A stretch of 64,000 nucleotides of DNA from Methylocystis hirsuta (GCF_003722355.1 NZ_QWDD01000001.1:3525001-3589000), one strand, 5' to 3'. Counted from the first letter of the stretch, positions 6,990 to 17,245 are shown. A program made the numbers and translations. Notes: a model not told the origin generated them from the sequence alone.

Positions 6990-8894
6990 ATGCGCTTCTC
7001 ACCTTCCTTCCTCGAAGAGATTCGGGCGCGCCTGCCCGTCTCCGACGTCGTGCGCCAGAAGGTGAAGCTTCGGAAGGAAGGCAGAGAGTGGCGGGGCCTC
7101 TCGCCCTTCAACGCCGAAAAGACCCCCTCCTTTTACGTCAACGACCAGAAGATGCGCTGGTTCGACTTCTCTGCCGGGAAGAACGGCAACATCTTCGACT
7201 TTGTCATGGAGACGGAGGGGCTCTCCTTCCCCGAGGCGGTGGAAAGACTGGCCGCGCTCGCGGGGCTCCCCCTGCCCGTCGAGACGAAAGAGCAGCAGGA
7301 ACAGGACCAACGGCGCGCGACGCTTGGCGAGGCGCTGGAGGCGGCGGCGGTCTTTTTCGAAAAGCGGCTCGCCGGCGCCGCGGGGCGCGACGCGCGCGCC
7401 TATCTCGACGGCAGACAGATTTCCTTGGACGCGCGCGAAAAATTCCGTCTGGGTTTTGCGCCGCCCGAACGCCATGCGCTGCGCGATCATCTCGCCGCCA
7501 AGGGCGCGAGCGTTGAAACGATGATCGAGGCGGGCCTGCTCGTCCATGGCGAGGATATCGCCGTTCCCTACGATCGGTTCCGCAATCGGGTGATGTTTCC
7601 GATCTGCGACCGCGCCGGACGGGTCATCGCCTTTGGCGGCCGCGCGCTGGAGGCTGACGCCCAGGCGAAATATCTGAATTCCCCCGAGACGCCGCTCTTT
7701 CACAAGGGCGCGGCGCTCTACAATCTGCATAACGCCCGCAAGGCGGCGCATGAGACCGGCGCGGTGATCGCCGTCGAGGGCTATGTCGACGTCATTGCGT
7801 TGACCGCCGCGGGCTTCCCCCACGCGGTCGCCCCCCTGGGCACGGCGCTGACGCCGGAGCAATGCGCCCTGCTCTGGCGCCTGGCCGAGGAGCCGATCCT
7901 CTGCTTCGACGGCGACAAGGCCGGATTGAAAGCGGCCTTTCGGGCGGTCGATACGGCGCTGCCGCTGATTGGCCCCGGGCGCTCGCTGCGATTCGTCCTT
8001 CTGCCGGACGGCCAGGATCCTGACGAACTGCTGCGCTCAAGCGGGGCGGAGGCGCTCGCGGACGCTCTGAACCACCCGCTGCCGCTCGTCGATCTTCTGT
8101 GGATGCGCGAGACCGACGCGGCGACGCTCGACACGCCCGAGCGCCGCGCCGCGCTCGAGCGGCGGCTGCGCGAGATTGTCGGTCAGATCGGCGATGACGA
8201 CCTGCGACGTCATTACCTGCAGGAGCTGGCGCAGCGGCTGGACCGCCTCTTCAGCCGCGACCGGCGCGGGCAGTTTCGACGCCCAGACGTCGCGCGGCGC
8301 GGCGCGAGCGGTCGCCGGCGCGCTTCCGACGAGGGCCCCATGACCATTGGTCCAGGCTTGGCGAATTCGCCGCTGTTTCGCGGCGTCAAGTCCGGGATTG
8401 CGCCGCGCGAGGCGCTTATCCTTCTGATTCTCATTAATCATCCAGATCTCATCGACTCCCGTGCGGAGGATCTGGCCACGCTTGATCTTGAGTCCGCCGA
8501 CGCGCGCGACTTGCGCGACGCGCTCCTGCGATTCGCGGAGAGCAGCGCGGACGATAAACTTGAGCTTCACCCTTTTTTGGCGTCGCTTGGACTTGAACGG
8601 ACGGTCGCCAGGCTCGAGGCGATGGCCGCCCATTCGACGCTGTGGAGCGTGCGCCCCGAGGCTGCGGCGGCGGACGCCGGCGAGAGCCTGCGACAGGCTT
8701 TCGCCTTGCATCGCAGATCATTGGCGTTAAATAGAGAGTTGCGCGCGGTGCAAGCTCTGCTAGCCGACAACCCTAACGAGCGGAATAATGCGCGGCTGAA
8801 GGATATTCAGACTCAGTTGTCGGCGCTAGATGGCGCAGAAGCAGCGGTGGAAGGATATGGATCGCTTTCCGGCCGGCCGTCGCGGAGCTTGTGA
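6990..8894 (+). CDS. dnaG: DNA primase DnaG with degenerate zinc domain
   Basis: A 634-residue primase that makes RNA primers at the replication fork. N-terminal residues 1-100 are homologous to the CHC2 zinc-binding domain (GREWRGLSPFNAEKTPSF, then WFDFSAGKNGNIFDFV), but the metal ligands are replaced: the Cys and His of the CPFHxEKTPSF motif are Ser and Asn, and the CxxC knuckle is absent. The catalytic core and TOPRIM follow (FGGRAL, then VEGYVDVIAL and CFDGDKAG), and a C-terminal helicase-binding region ends the protein. From memory, Bradyrhizobium/Rhodopseudomonas-type primases show the same loss, so this is probably lineage-normal. A Shine-Dalgarno GGGAGAG precedes the ATG. rpoD follows 199 bases downstream, the classic macromolecular-synthesis pairing. 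Confidence 0.95.
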   Translation: MRFSPSFLEEIRARLPVSDVVRQKVKLRKEGREWRGLSPFNAEKTPSFYVNDQKMRWFDFSAGKNGNIFDFVMETEGLSFPEAVERLAALAGLPLPVETKEQQEQDQRRATLGEALEAAAVFFEKRLAGAAGRDARAYLDGRQISLDAREKFRLGFAPPERHALRDHLAAKGASVETMIEAGLLVHGEDIAVPYDRFRNRVMFPICDRAGRVIAFGGRALEADAQAKYLNSPETPLFHKGAALYNLHNARKAAHETGAVIAVEGYVDVIALTAAGFPHAVAPLGTALTPEQCALLWRLAEEPILCFDGDKAGLKAAFRAVDTALPLIGPGRSLRFVLLPDGQDPDELLRSSGAEALADALNHPLPLVDLLWMRETDAATLDTPERRAALERRLREIVGQIGDDDLRRHYLQELAQRLDRLFSRDRRGQFRRPDVARRGASGRRRASDEGPMTIGPGLANSPLFRGVKSGIAPREALILLILINHPDLIDSRAEDLATLDLESADARDLRDALLRFAESSADDKLELHPFLASLGLERTVARLEAMAAHSTLWSVRPEAAAADAGESLRQAFALHRRSLALNRELRAVQALLADNPNERNNARLKDIQTQLSALDGAEAAVEGYGSLSGRPSRSL

Positions 8895-9093
8895 AGTTAG
8901 CGCCGGGGTGAAGAGGGGACGGAAAGCGCGCCGCTAGCGGGCGGTGCGAGGGTTTGGTGCGGTCGGCCGGGCTTTTTCGTCCGCTTGCCGCGCTTTTGGC
9001 GTAGAGAGGGCGGCCTCTCTGGCTATTTTTGGAAAACTTGCGCCTTGCCTGGTTCGGGGAGCCGATCCGGGGCGAGGCGTTTGGAGCTTGTGG

Positions 9094-11109
<2,016 letters not shown>

Positions 11110-11135
11110 CGCAACGCGCGGCGGAGAAACGAGGG

Positions 11136-11375
11136 ATGACAAAGAAACCGGTCATTTTCACGATTTCCGCCGCATGGGATGACGCGGCTTCGGTCTGGAG
11201 CGGCCATTGCGATGAAATTCCGGCGGCGGCTGACGCTCCAACGCTCGACGAACTATTCGTCAAGATATCGGCCATGACGCTCGACCTGCTGGCGGACAAT
11301 CATCCCGGCGTCGATCCGGCATCGGTATATTTGCAGATTTCCGCGCTGCGCGAGGTTGACCGGGCGGTCGCGTGA
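11136..11375 (+). CDS. DUF1902-family (HicB-like) putative antitoxin
   Basis: A 79-residue protein starting [19 protein letters not shown] and continuing [22 protein letters not shown]. This is the partial RNase-H-like fold shared by DUF1902 and HicB antitoxins: a strand hairpin with W.G..DEIP, then a helix. It has no C-terminal DNA-binding domain, unlike longer HicB proteins. The next gene overlaps its stop (TGATG) and encodes HicA, so the pair is a probable toxin-antitoxin module with the antitoxin first. The ATG at 11136 is preferred over the one at 11106, which lies inside the rpoD end. Confidence 0.75.
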   Translation: MTKKPVIFTISAAWDDAASVWSGHCDEIPAAADAPTLDELFVKISAMTLDLLADNHPGVDPASVYLQISALREVDRAVA

Positions 11376-11572
11376 TGGCGCCGCAGTTCGATCGTCCCTT
11401 GCGCGATTTATTGCGCGCCGCAGGTTGCATCATGGTGCGCCAGGGAAAAGGAAGTCATGAAATTTGGCATAGTCCCGTCACTGGACGCAATTTCGCCGTT
11501 CCCATCGGAATTCCCAGCCGCCACACCGCTAACGCCATTTTGCGTCAGGCGGGACTGAAAAAAGCGTTTTGA
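11375..11572 (+). CDS. HicA-family toxin (putative mRNA interferase)
   Basis: A 65-residue dsRBD-like HicA protein: LRDLLRAAGCIMVRQGKGSHEIWHSP has the Gly-x-Gly-Ser-His segment with the catalytic histidine, and it ends with the usual IPSRHTANAILRQAGL helix. HicA proteins cleave mRNA independently of ribosomes. Start ATG overlaps the stop of the DUF1902 gene by one base; a GTG one codon earlier is also possible. The antitoxin-first order is the reverse of the HicBA pair near 12.4-12.8 kb in transcription terms, so these are separate modules. Confidence 0.82.
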   Translation: MAPQFDRPLRDLLRAAGCIMVRQGKGSHEIWHSPVTGRNFAVPIGIPSRHTANAILRQAGLKKAF

Positions 11573-11632
11573 ACGATCACGCTGTTCGGTCTTCATTTCG
11601 TAAGGAAGCGATTGCGCAGACCAAGGCCGAAC

Positions 11633-11700
11633 CTGCCTGAGGATGCAGCTTAGGGTTCTATCGGAGGGCTTGCCCGCCACGGTCGTTCGGGTTTCACGGA
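11633..11700 (-). pseudogene. Decayed hicA 3' fragment
   Basis: Between the HicA gene and the Uma2 gene the minus strand encodes, within a longer meaningless frame, ETRTTVAGKPSDRTLSCILRQ. This matches the C-terminal part of HicA proteins; compare GRATVAGKLSDDISPGTLNSIL in the intact copy at 12593-12787. The frame then goes astray, and no start or catalytic GSH segment precedes it. It is best read as the leftover of a third hicA, oriented like the intact HicBA pair. Confidence 0.5.
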
Positions 11701-11728
11701 ATTCCACGGGAGTGCTATCGTAGCCTCT

Positions 11729-12346
11729 ATGAACCCGCATCTCCGCCCGAGCGATCTCCCACTCTCGACCCAGGCCGCCGAAGGCATGCCTCGGCGCTGC
11801 TGGACCGTCGCGGAGATCGAGGAGATGGTCCGCGTCGGCATCATCGACGAAGACGAGCGCTTCGAATTGATCGGCGGGGAGGTCGTGCCCATGTCGCCCA
11901 AAGGGGCCCGGCATGAATGGATAAAAATCGAACTCAATCGTTTTTTTCAACGCGTTGCGCCGACCCATTTAAGCATTGCGCCAGAAACGACGCTGCGTCT
12001 TGACGCCCGAACATTTGTTGAGCCAGATTTCTGCGTCTTCCGCCGCGATCTCGATCTTAAGTCGCTCGACGGCTCTTCGGTCTTGCTTGCGATCGAAGTC
12101 GCGGATTCGAGCCTCAATTACGACAAGGGCCGCAAGATCGGCATTTATGCGGCGTATGGCGTTCGCGAAGTGTGGGTCGTCGACGTCATTCGCGCGACAA
12201 TATGGGTTCATCGCCGGTTGGGCGCCAGCGGCTACGCCGAGACCGCGGAACTTTCCTCAAGCGAGCTTGCGACGCCGATGCTCGCGCCCGAACTTGCCGT
12301 GCGCCTGTCGGACCTCGGCATAGGGCCGGCGGCGGAGCCGGTCTAG
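11729..12346 (+). CDS. Uma2-family (DUF820) PD-(D/E)XK-fold protein
   Basis: A 205-residue Uma2/DUF820 protein. Signature features are WTVAEIEEMVRVGII, the FELIGGEVVPMSPKGARHE block, the catalytic-type strand FVEPDFCVF, and the LAIEVADSSLNYDKGRKIGIYA segment with the Glu-x-Ala and Lys residues of restriction-endonuclease-like folds. It ends with a WVVD strand and a short tail. Family members are abundant in cyanobacteria and some proteobacteria. They are annotated as putative endonucleases, but a cellular role is not established. It sits between toxin-antitoxin modules, a typical accessory location. No partner gene is evident. Confidence 0.85.
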   Translation: MNPHLRPSDLPLSTQAAEGMPRRCWTVAEIEEMVRVGIIDEDERFELIGGEVVPMSPKGARHEWIKIELNRFFQRVAPTHLSIAPETTLRLDARTFVEPDFCVFRRDLDLKSLDGSSVLLAIEVADSSLNYDKGRKIGIYAAYGVREVWVVDVIRATIWVHRRLGASGYAETAELSSSELATPMLAPELAVRLSDLGIGPAAEPV

Positions 12347-12386
12347 AATTCGTTCAGGGGCCATGCGCTCACGAGCAGACCATGGT

Positions 12387-12593
12387 TTACGCCTCGACAT
12401 ATTCCGCAACGGCGCTAGGCGGGGGCACGGGTAAGCCGTCGGATTCCAGCCCCTCAATGTGGAATCGGATCGCTTCTCGGAGTTCCTGCTCCACGTCGGA
12501 GATGGTCGCTCCCGTCGCGATGCAGCCCGGCAAGTCCGGCACATAGGCTGAATAATTATCGCCCGCCTTTTCGATCACGACTGCGTAACGCAT
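12387..12593 (-). CDS. hicB: HicB-family antitoxin
   Basis: A 68-residue HicB antitoxin with the characteristic start MRYAVVIEKAGDNYSAYVPDLPGC, followed by TISDVEQELREAIRFHIEGL. It lacks a separate C-terminal DNA-binding domain. ATG at 12593 overlaps the stop of the upstream hicA (TGATG), which fixes this start. Together with hicA it forms a standard toxin-first HicAB operon transcribed leftward. Confidence 0.88.
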   Translation of the reverse strand: MRYAVVIEKAGDNYSAYVPDLPGCIATGATISDVEQELREAIRFHIEGLESDGLPVPPPSAVAEYVEA

Positions 12594-12787
12594 CACTGTT
12601 TCTCCTTCAGACCTGCCTGCTTAAGAATGCTGTTCAGCGTTCCCGGAGAAATATCGTCTGAAAGCTTGCCCGCAACGGTTGCTCGACCCGACTTGGTCGG
12701 ATGTTGTAACTGGCGGTGGCTGCCTCTTGTGGCGGCCAAAAACCAGCCGTCATCCTCCAGCAAACGGATCACGTCCTTTACGTTCAT
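12593..12787 (-). CDS. hicA: HicA-family toxin
   Basis: A 64-residue HicA mRNA interferase: MNVKDVIRLLEDDGWFLAA, the catalytic RGSHRQLQHP segment with its histidine, then the conserved VAGKLSDDISPGTLNSIL end. It is the first gene of a leftward HicAB operon and overlaps hicB by one base. It is clearly related to the decayed fragment near 11.65 kb. Confidence 0.9.
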   Translation of the reverse strand: MNVKDVIRLLEDDGWFLAATRGSHRQLQHPTKSGRATVAGKLSDDISPGTLNSILKQAGLKEKQ

Positions 12788-12820
12788 GACGCTGAAAGGC
12801 CCGCGTATTCAAACGTCATA

Positions 12821-14125
12821 TTATATCTCTTCCCGCTCAATCCGAGAATTCGTCTTCGTGTCCGGCATCGTCGCGTAGACGATGAGCGAAATGAAGATCG
12901 CGGCGCTCGCATAGTAGAAGAACCAGCTCTCATGGCCATGCGCCTTGAACCAGAGCGCCACATATTCCGCCGAGCCGCCAAAGAGCGACACCGTCGCCGC
13001 ATACGGCAAAGCGACGCCGGTGACGCGGATCGCCGCTGGAAAGAGTTCGGCCTTCACGACGGCGTTGATCGACGTATAGAGCGCAACGATCAGCCAGGCG
13101 CAGCAGATGAGCGCAAAGGCGATCCATGCGTCGCGCGCAGTCTGAATGGCGGTCAGCAGCGGCGCGGTGAAGATCGTTCCCAGCACGCCGAAGGCGATGA
13201 GCATCGGCCGGCGGCCGACGCGGTCCGACAAGGCGCCGTAGATCGGTTGCAGACAGAGCGCGAAGAGAAGCGAGCCGGCCGCAATCCAGGTCGTCTCCGT
13301 ATCGCTCAATCCGGCGGAGAGCTTCAAGAATTTCTGCATGTAGGTCGTATAGACATAGAAGGCGATGGTGCCGCCGAGCGTCAGTCCAACGACCGTCGCC
13401 GTCTCGCGCTTATGCGTAAGGAGCGCGGTGAGCGATCCGCGCCGACGTTCGGCGCGGGAGGCTTTGAAGGCGGGCGTCTCGACAAGGTCGCGGCGCATAT
13501 AGAGCGCCACGATCGCGAGCAGCGCGCCGAAGGCGAAAGGGATGCGCCAGCCCCAATCGCGCAGCGCCTGAGCGTCGAGCGCGACATTCTGCAGGATGAG
13601 CAACACGCAGAGCGCCAGCAGTTGGCCGGCGATCATCGTCACATATTGAAAGCTCGAATAGAAACCGCGGCGCTCGGGATGCGCCATCTCGGCGAGATAG
13701 GTCGCGCTTGAACCATATTCGCCGCCGAGACTGACGCCCTGAACGAGGCGCGCCAACAGCAGCGTCGCCGGCGCGCCGACGCCGATCGTCGCATAGGTCG
13801 GCGCGAGCGCGATGAGCAGCGAGCCCAGACACATCAGCAGCACCGAGAGCATCAGCGCGGCGCGCCGGCCGCGCCCATCCCCGATCCGTCCGAAGACATA
13901 GGCGCCGATCGGCCGCATCAAGAAACCAAGCGCAAAGACGCCGGAGGCCGACATCATCTGCGCGAGCGGGTCTTCGCCAGGAAAGAACGAGTCGGCGAAA
14001 TAAAGCGAAAAGGCCGAATAGACATAAAAGTCATACCATTCGACGAGATTGCCGACCGAGCCGATCAAAATCGCGCGCAGCCGCGCCGCTTCGGTCTTGA
14101 TGTCGATCGTCGCCGCGTCTTGCAT
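12821..14125 (-). CDS. MFS transporter of the metabolite:H+ symporter (MHS/KgtP) type
   Basis: A 434-residue twelve-helix permease. The MHS subfamily marks are the N-terminal GSVGNLVEWYDFYVYSAF stretch, the loop GRIGDGRGRRAALMLSV, and RLVQGVSLGGEYG. Members carry alpha-ketoglutarate, proline/betaine, citrate or related acids with protons; the substrate cannot be told from sequence. The ATG at 14125 has a GAAG-type ribosome site upstream. A second ATG at 14155 would overlap the end of the DUF1345 gene and has no ribosome site. It probably belongs to the same leftward unit as DUF1345. Confidence 0.85.
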   Translation of the reverse strand: MQDAATIDIKTEAARLRAILIGSVGNLVEWYDFYVYSAFSLYFADSFFPGEDPLAQMMSASGVFALGFLMRPIGAYVFGRIGDGRGRRAALMLSVLLMCLGSLLIALAPTYATIGVGAPATLLLARLVQGVSLGGEYGSSATYLAEMAHPERRGFYSSFQYVTMIAGQLLALCVLLILQNVALDAQALRDWGWRIPFAFGALLAIVALYMRRDLVETPAFKASRAERRRGSLTALLTHKRETATVVGLTLGGTIAFYVYTTYMQKFLKLSAGLSDTETTWIAAGSLLFALCLQPIYGALSDRVGRRPMLIAFGVLGTIFTAPLLTAIQTARDAWIAFALICCAWLIVALYTSINAVVKAELFPAAIRVTGVALPYAATVSLFGGSAEYVALWFKAHGHESWFFYYASAAIFISLIVYATMPDTKTNSRIEREEI

Positions 14126-14132
14126 GTTTTCT

Positions 14133-14843
14133 TCAGACCAGTTGGCTGGCGACATTCACCATCAGCGCGAGGATGGTGGTGTTGTAAAAAAAAGCGACGA
14201 TGCCATGCGTCGCGACCAGCAGTCTCATCGGCGACGAGCAGGTTTCTATGTCGGCCGTCTGAAAGGCGACGCCGATGACGTAGGAAAAATACAGAAAGTC
14301 GACGTATTGCGGCATCCTGGTGTTGGGGAAATGCAGTCCGCCTCGCGCCGTCGGCGGCTCTTGCGAGTCGTGCTCTTCCTCGAAATAGAATTCATGCGCG
14401 TAGTGAAAGGCGAAGGTCAGGTGCAGGAACAGCCACGAGTTCAGCACCGTGACGATGGTGAGCGCGACGGCCGCGCCCCTTTCCCAGCCTTCCATTGACT
14501 TCACCGAACCGAGCTCGACGACGACGGCTCCGAAGGAGGCGGTGGCGATCGCGGTCGTGAGCAACAGCATGACGAAGCGGCCCTCGTCGAGATGCTGGGC
14601 GCGTTCGCGGATCGTATCGTGAGTGGCGCGGGCGATGAGCAGGTAGACGAGAACGAAATAGCAGAGCGCGACGGCGTTCCATGCGACCAGCGCGCGTGCG
14701 ACCGGCTGCATCGCCTGCGGCAAAAGAAATCCGACGACGACGCCGAAAGCGAAACTGAGAAAGAGCTGCGGGCGCGCGCGAATAATGCGAAATGGCGCCA
14801 AAATGGCCGAGGCGCTCCGACGGCTCCTTAACACTCGAGGCAT
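14133..14843 (-). CDS. DUF1345 integral membrane protein
   Basis: A 236-residue protein with about six membrane segments, a basic N-terminus (RVLRSRRS) and the DUF1345 signature LLLTTAIATASFGAVVVELG together with FLYFSYVIGVAFQTAD and the ending TTILALMVNVASQLV. The function of the family is unknown. It lies 12 bases downstream of the prenyl synthase gene and just upstream of the MHS permease gene, all transcribed leftward, so an operon is likely. Confidence 0.85.
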   Translation of the reverse strand: MPRVLRSRRSASAILAPFRIIRARPQLFLSFAFGVVVGFLLPQAMQPVARALVAWNAVALCYFVLVYLLIARATHDTIRERAQHLDEGRFVMLLLTTAIATASFGAVVVELGSVKSMEGWERGAAVALTIVTVLNSWLFLHLTFAFHYAHEFYFEEEHDSQEPPTARGGLHFPNTRMPQYVDFLYFSYVIGVAFQTADIETCSSPMRLLVATHGIVAFFYNTTILALMVNVASQLV

Positions 14844-14855
14844 CGGCGCGATTCC

Positions 14856-15788
14856 TCAGTTGCGCCGCGCGGCGACGAAACGGGCGGCCTCCGCCAGAAT
14901 GTCGGTTGCCTCCCCCAGTCCTGTTTCGCGCAGCGCCGCCGTCGCTTCGGCGACCAGCGAGTCCCGTCTCGCGCGCGCGGCGTCGAGACCGAGAAGACCG
15001 ACAAGAGTCGCCTTGCCGCGTTCGGCGTCTTTGCCGGCGCGCTTGCCGAGCGCAGCGCTGTCGCCCTCTGCGTCAAGAATGTCGTCGGCGATCTGAAAAG
15101 CCGCGCCGAGCGCTTCGCCATAGCGCGTCAGCGCACGCGCCTGCGACACTGAAGCGCCGCCGAGGATGCCTCCGGCGTCGACGGCGAAACGTAACAGAGC
15201 GCCAGTCTTCATCGCCTGCATCTGCAAGGTTGCTTCGAGCGTGAGCGGCGTCGCCGCGGTTTCCGCGGCAAGGTCGAGCGCCTGTCCACCGACCATCCCT
15301 CCAAGCCCCGCCGCGCGCGCCAGAGCCAGCACCAGCGCCGCGCGCACGCCGGCGTCGTGATGCGTCTTCGGATCGGCGACGACGTCGAACGCATAGGTCA
15401 AGAGCCCGTCGCCCGCGAGGATCGCCGTCGCCTCGTCGAAGGCCTTATGAGTCGTCGGCCGGCCGCGGCGCAGATCGTCATCGTCCATCGCCGGCAGATC
15501 GTCATGGACGAGCGAATAGCAATGAATCATTTCAAGCGCGCAGGCGGTGCGCAGCGCCGCTTCGCCGACGACGCCGAAGAGCCGCGCCGATTCGATGACG
15601 AGAAAGGGCCGCAGCCGCTTGCCGCCGCCGAGCGAGGAATAGCGCATCGCTTCGAGAAGGCGCGCGGGACGGGCGATCTCGCCGGGAAGCGGCGCAGGTG
15701 CGAGCAGCGCGTCGAGCGCAGATTCAGTGGCGTCGGCGGCGGCGTCGAGACGGCGGCGAAATTCCTCGGCGCATGCGGCTGCATCCAT
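14856..15788 (-). CDS. ispA: Short-chain polyprenyl diphosphate synthase (farnesyl/geranylgeranyl type)
   Basis: A 310-residue isoprenyl diphosphate synthase. It has the first aspartate-rich motif HDDLPAMDDDDLRRGRP (with the two extra residues typical of bacterial FPP synthases), the RYSSLGGGKRLRP segment, KTGAL, and the second motif FQIADDILDAEGD. It condenses isopentenyl diphosphate onto allylic diphosphates in the cytoplasm. Its farnesyl product would feed the hopanoid genes at 40.7-45 kb. ATG at 15788 was chosen because AAAGGAC lies about 10 bases upstream. Whether the main product is FPP or GGPP cannot be decided here; the small residues before the first motif suggest a short product. 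Confidence 0.88.
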   Translation of the reverse strand: MDAAACAEEFRRRLDAAADATESALDALLAPAPLPGEIARPARLLEAMRYSSLGGGKRLRPFLVIESARLFGVVGEAALRTACALEMIHCYSLVHDDLPAMDDDDLRRGRPTTHKAFDEATAILAGDGLLTYAFDVVADPKTHHDAGVRAALVLALARAAGLGGMVGGQALDLAAETAATPLTLEATLQMQAMKTGALLRFAVDAGGILGGASVSQARALTRYGEALGAAFQIADDILDAEGDSAALGKRAGKDAERGKATLVGLLGLDAARARRDSLVAEATAALRETGLGEATDILAEAARFVAARRN

Positions 15789-16125
15789 GAGAGCGATGTC
15801 CTTTAAAAGCAAACGACAATGGCTGCTAGCAAATTTACGGCCCGACCCCAAGGGCGCCGCGCGCGCCCTTTATGGCGAAAACTCGTCGCGTTTCGGTCTT
15901 TTCCTAAGCCGTGAGCGCCCGAATGTCGCACGATGTTGTATTTTTGCGACAGTCAATACAGACGGCATTTAATAAACTCCGCCCGACGCCAATGCGGCTT
16001 GCGGCATACCCAAGCGGTCGTCGGCCACGGCGTCGTAAAGCCTCTCGCGGCGCGCATACGATCGGACAGGTCCGGCGCCGCTTCGCCTGGATGCGGACGA
16101 TCCAGCGTCACCCTAGGAGAAACGC
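15789..16125. other. Divergent intergenic region (ispA / small lipoprotein)
   Basis: No gene seen. This 337-base stretch holds the ispA ribosome site on the minus side and CTAGGAGAAACGC before the lipoprotein ATG on the plus side. An AT-richer patch around 15940-15980 (TTGCGACAG..., AATAAA) could hold promoters, but no box pair is convincing. Confidence 0.35.
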
Positions 16126-16416
16126 ATGAAGAAAGTTCTGCTGCTGACGACCGCCCTGGCGGCGGCCGCGTCGCTTACGGCGTGCAACACGCCCGGTGAA
16201 CGCGCGGCAGGCGGCGCCGTGATCGGCGGACTTGGCGGCGCAGGCATCGGCGCGCTCGCGTCCGGCGGACGCGCCGGCGGCACGCTGGCGGGCGCGGCGA
16301 TCGGCGCGGCCGGCGGCGCCCTCGTCGGCGCGGCGACCGCTCCGCCGCGGCGCTGCGCGAAATGGGGCTGGGACTATAACGGCAACCGCGTCTGCGTCGC
16401 TTTCTATAACTACTGA
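16126..16416 (+). CDS. Small glycine-zipper lipoprotein
   Basis: A 96-residue exported protein. The signal peptide MKKVLLLTTALAAAAS is followed by lipobox LTAC with Cys20 as lipidation site. A glycine-zipper region (residues about 28-75; GGAVIGGLGGAGIGAL and GGALVGAAT) is predicted to form membrane-inserting helices. A C-terminal WGWDYNGNRVCVAFY segment with two cysteines ends the protein. Similar small YMGG/17-kDa-antigen-like lipoproteins are common in Rhizobiales; function unknown. It has its own ribosome site (AGGAGA) and a strong terminator directly downstream, so it is monocistronic. Confidence 0.8.
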   Translation: MKKVLLLTTALAAAASLTACNTPGERAAGGAVIGGLGGAGIGALASGGRAGGTLAGAAIGAAGGALVGAATAPPRRCAKWGWDYNGNRVCVAFYNY

Positions 16417-16436
16417 GAGCGCGCCAAATTTTTCGA

Positions 16437-16466
16437 ACCGCAGGCGCGCGCCTGCGGTTTTTCTTT
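16437..16466 (+). terminator. Rho-independent terminator after the lipoprotein gene
   Basis: A perfect inverted repeat, AACCGCAGGCGC against GCGCCTGCGGTT (16437-16460), is followed by a T-rich run (TTTTTCTTTT overlapping 16458-16466). It lies 20 bases after the lipoprotein stop codon. Confidence 0.9.
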
Positions 16467-16563
16467 TCTGCCCGCGCGATCGCTACGCTCCGGGCGCAAC
16501 GCTTCTTGATCTTGGAGTTGAGACCGCTAATTTGAGGCGAGCGGCGCCGCCTGGAGAGAGTTC

Positions 16564-16650
16564 ATGCCAAGAGGCTTAACCAGACTGATGATTTTAGGGG
16601 CGATCGGTTTCTTTCTCGGCGCCGCGATCGTCGGCTATTACTCAGGCTGA
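16564..16650 (+). CDS. 28-residue putative single-pass membrane peptide
   Basis: A very short frame begins MPRGLTRLMILGAIG and ends VGYYSG. It has a basic N-terminus and one hydrophobic segment of about 18 residues. The ribosome site GGAGAGAG lies 4-5 bases upstream of the ATG, which is why the frame is listed. It stands alone between the lipoprotein terminator and another small membrane protein. No family recognised; function unknown. Confidence 0.45.
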   Translation: MPRGLTRLMILGAIGFFLGAAIVGYYSG

Positions 16651-16939
16651 AATTCTTCCCTCAACTTCGCGTTCGATCTGAACGGAGGGAACGCCGATCC
16701 GAATTAGCGCTATCGACCCCTGCAGCGTTCCGGGCTGCGGAAGCTGGCCAAGAGTTGCGCGGCCAAGAGTTGCGTGGCGAAGGCACGGCGGCGCAGACGC
16801 GCCATATGCGGGGCGCTCGCGCATGAAGAGGCCGGCGGCGAGGCGCTGCGCGCAGACGCAGGCGAGCTTGCGCGCTAATTGTTGGTTAACCATGTTAATC
16901 TAAATGAGTGCAGACGAGGCGCAATCAGGAGACGTAGCA

Positions 16940-17158
16940 ATGGCGATGAGCAACAGGACCAAGATTGGAATCATTCTGGCGGTTGGGGTTCTCGCCGGCC
17001 TCTCGTCGGCGTTGCTGTCCCTACTGCTTTTGGCGGCGGCGGGCTTCCTGATCGCCTGGGGCCAGAATCCCAAAGGCGTTGAGGCCTTTTTCGAAAGCCT
17101 TCCCTTGAGCGACTACAGCTCAAAAGCCTTCACTCGGTTGAACTCGATCCTCTCGTAA
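16940..17158 (+). CDS. Small hypothetical membrane protein
   Basis: A 72-residue protein with one long or two short hydrophobic segments (IGIILAVGVLAGLSSALLSL and LLLAAAGFLIAWG) followed by a polar tail with FFESLPLSDYSS. ATG at 16940 is preferred over the longer frame from 16904 because AGGAGA sits about 8 bases upstream. Family not recognised. The preceding stretch 16651-16939 shows nothing else convincing. Confidence 0.6.
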   Translation: MAMSNRTKIGIILAVGVLAGLSSALLSLLLLAAAGFLIAWGQNPKGVEAFFESLPLSDYSSKAFTRLNSILS

Positions 17159-17215
17159 GATCTCCGGCCACGGGGCGCGCCTCGCGTCGCCATCCGTCCG
17201 CTCAATAACATCGAA

Positions 17216-17245
17216 AAAGCCTGCCGGACCTCTCTGGCGGGCTTT
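17216..17245 (-). terminator. Terminator downstream of tRNA-Thr
   Basis: On the minus strand the stem AAAGCCCGCC / GGCAGGCTTT (one wobble pair) is followed by a T5 run, about 75 bases after the tRNA 3' end. A second, weaker hairpin with CGCCG/CGGCG and TCTTTT lies nearer the tRNA at 17255-17281. The larger stem may also stop plus-strand transcription from the small membrane protein gene. Confidence 0.7.

Noticed and set aside
12716..13711. 331-codon plus-strand frame over the MHS permease
   Set aside because: Arg/Glu/Asp-rich shadow of the permease gene, no recognisable domain.
16642..16893. 83-codon minus-strand frame
   Set aside because: No ribosome site, Arg/Ala/Pro-rich content including a local duplication (GCCAAGAGTTGCG), no family.
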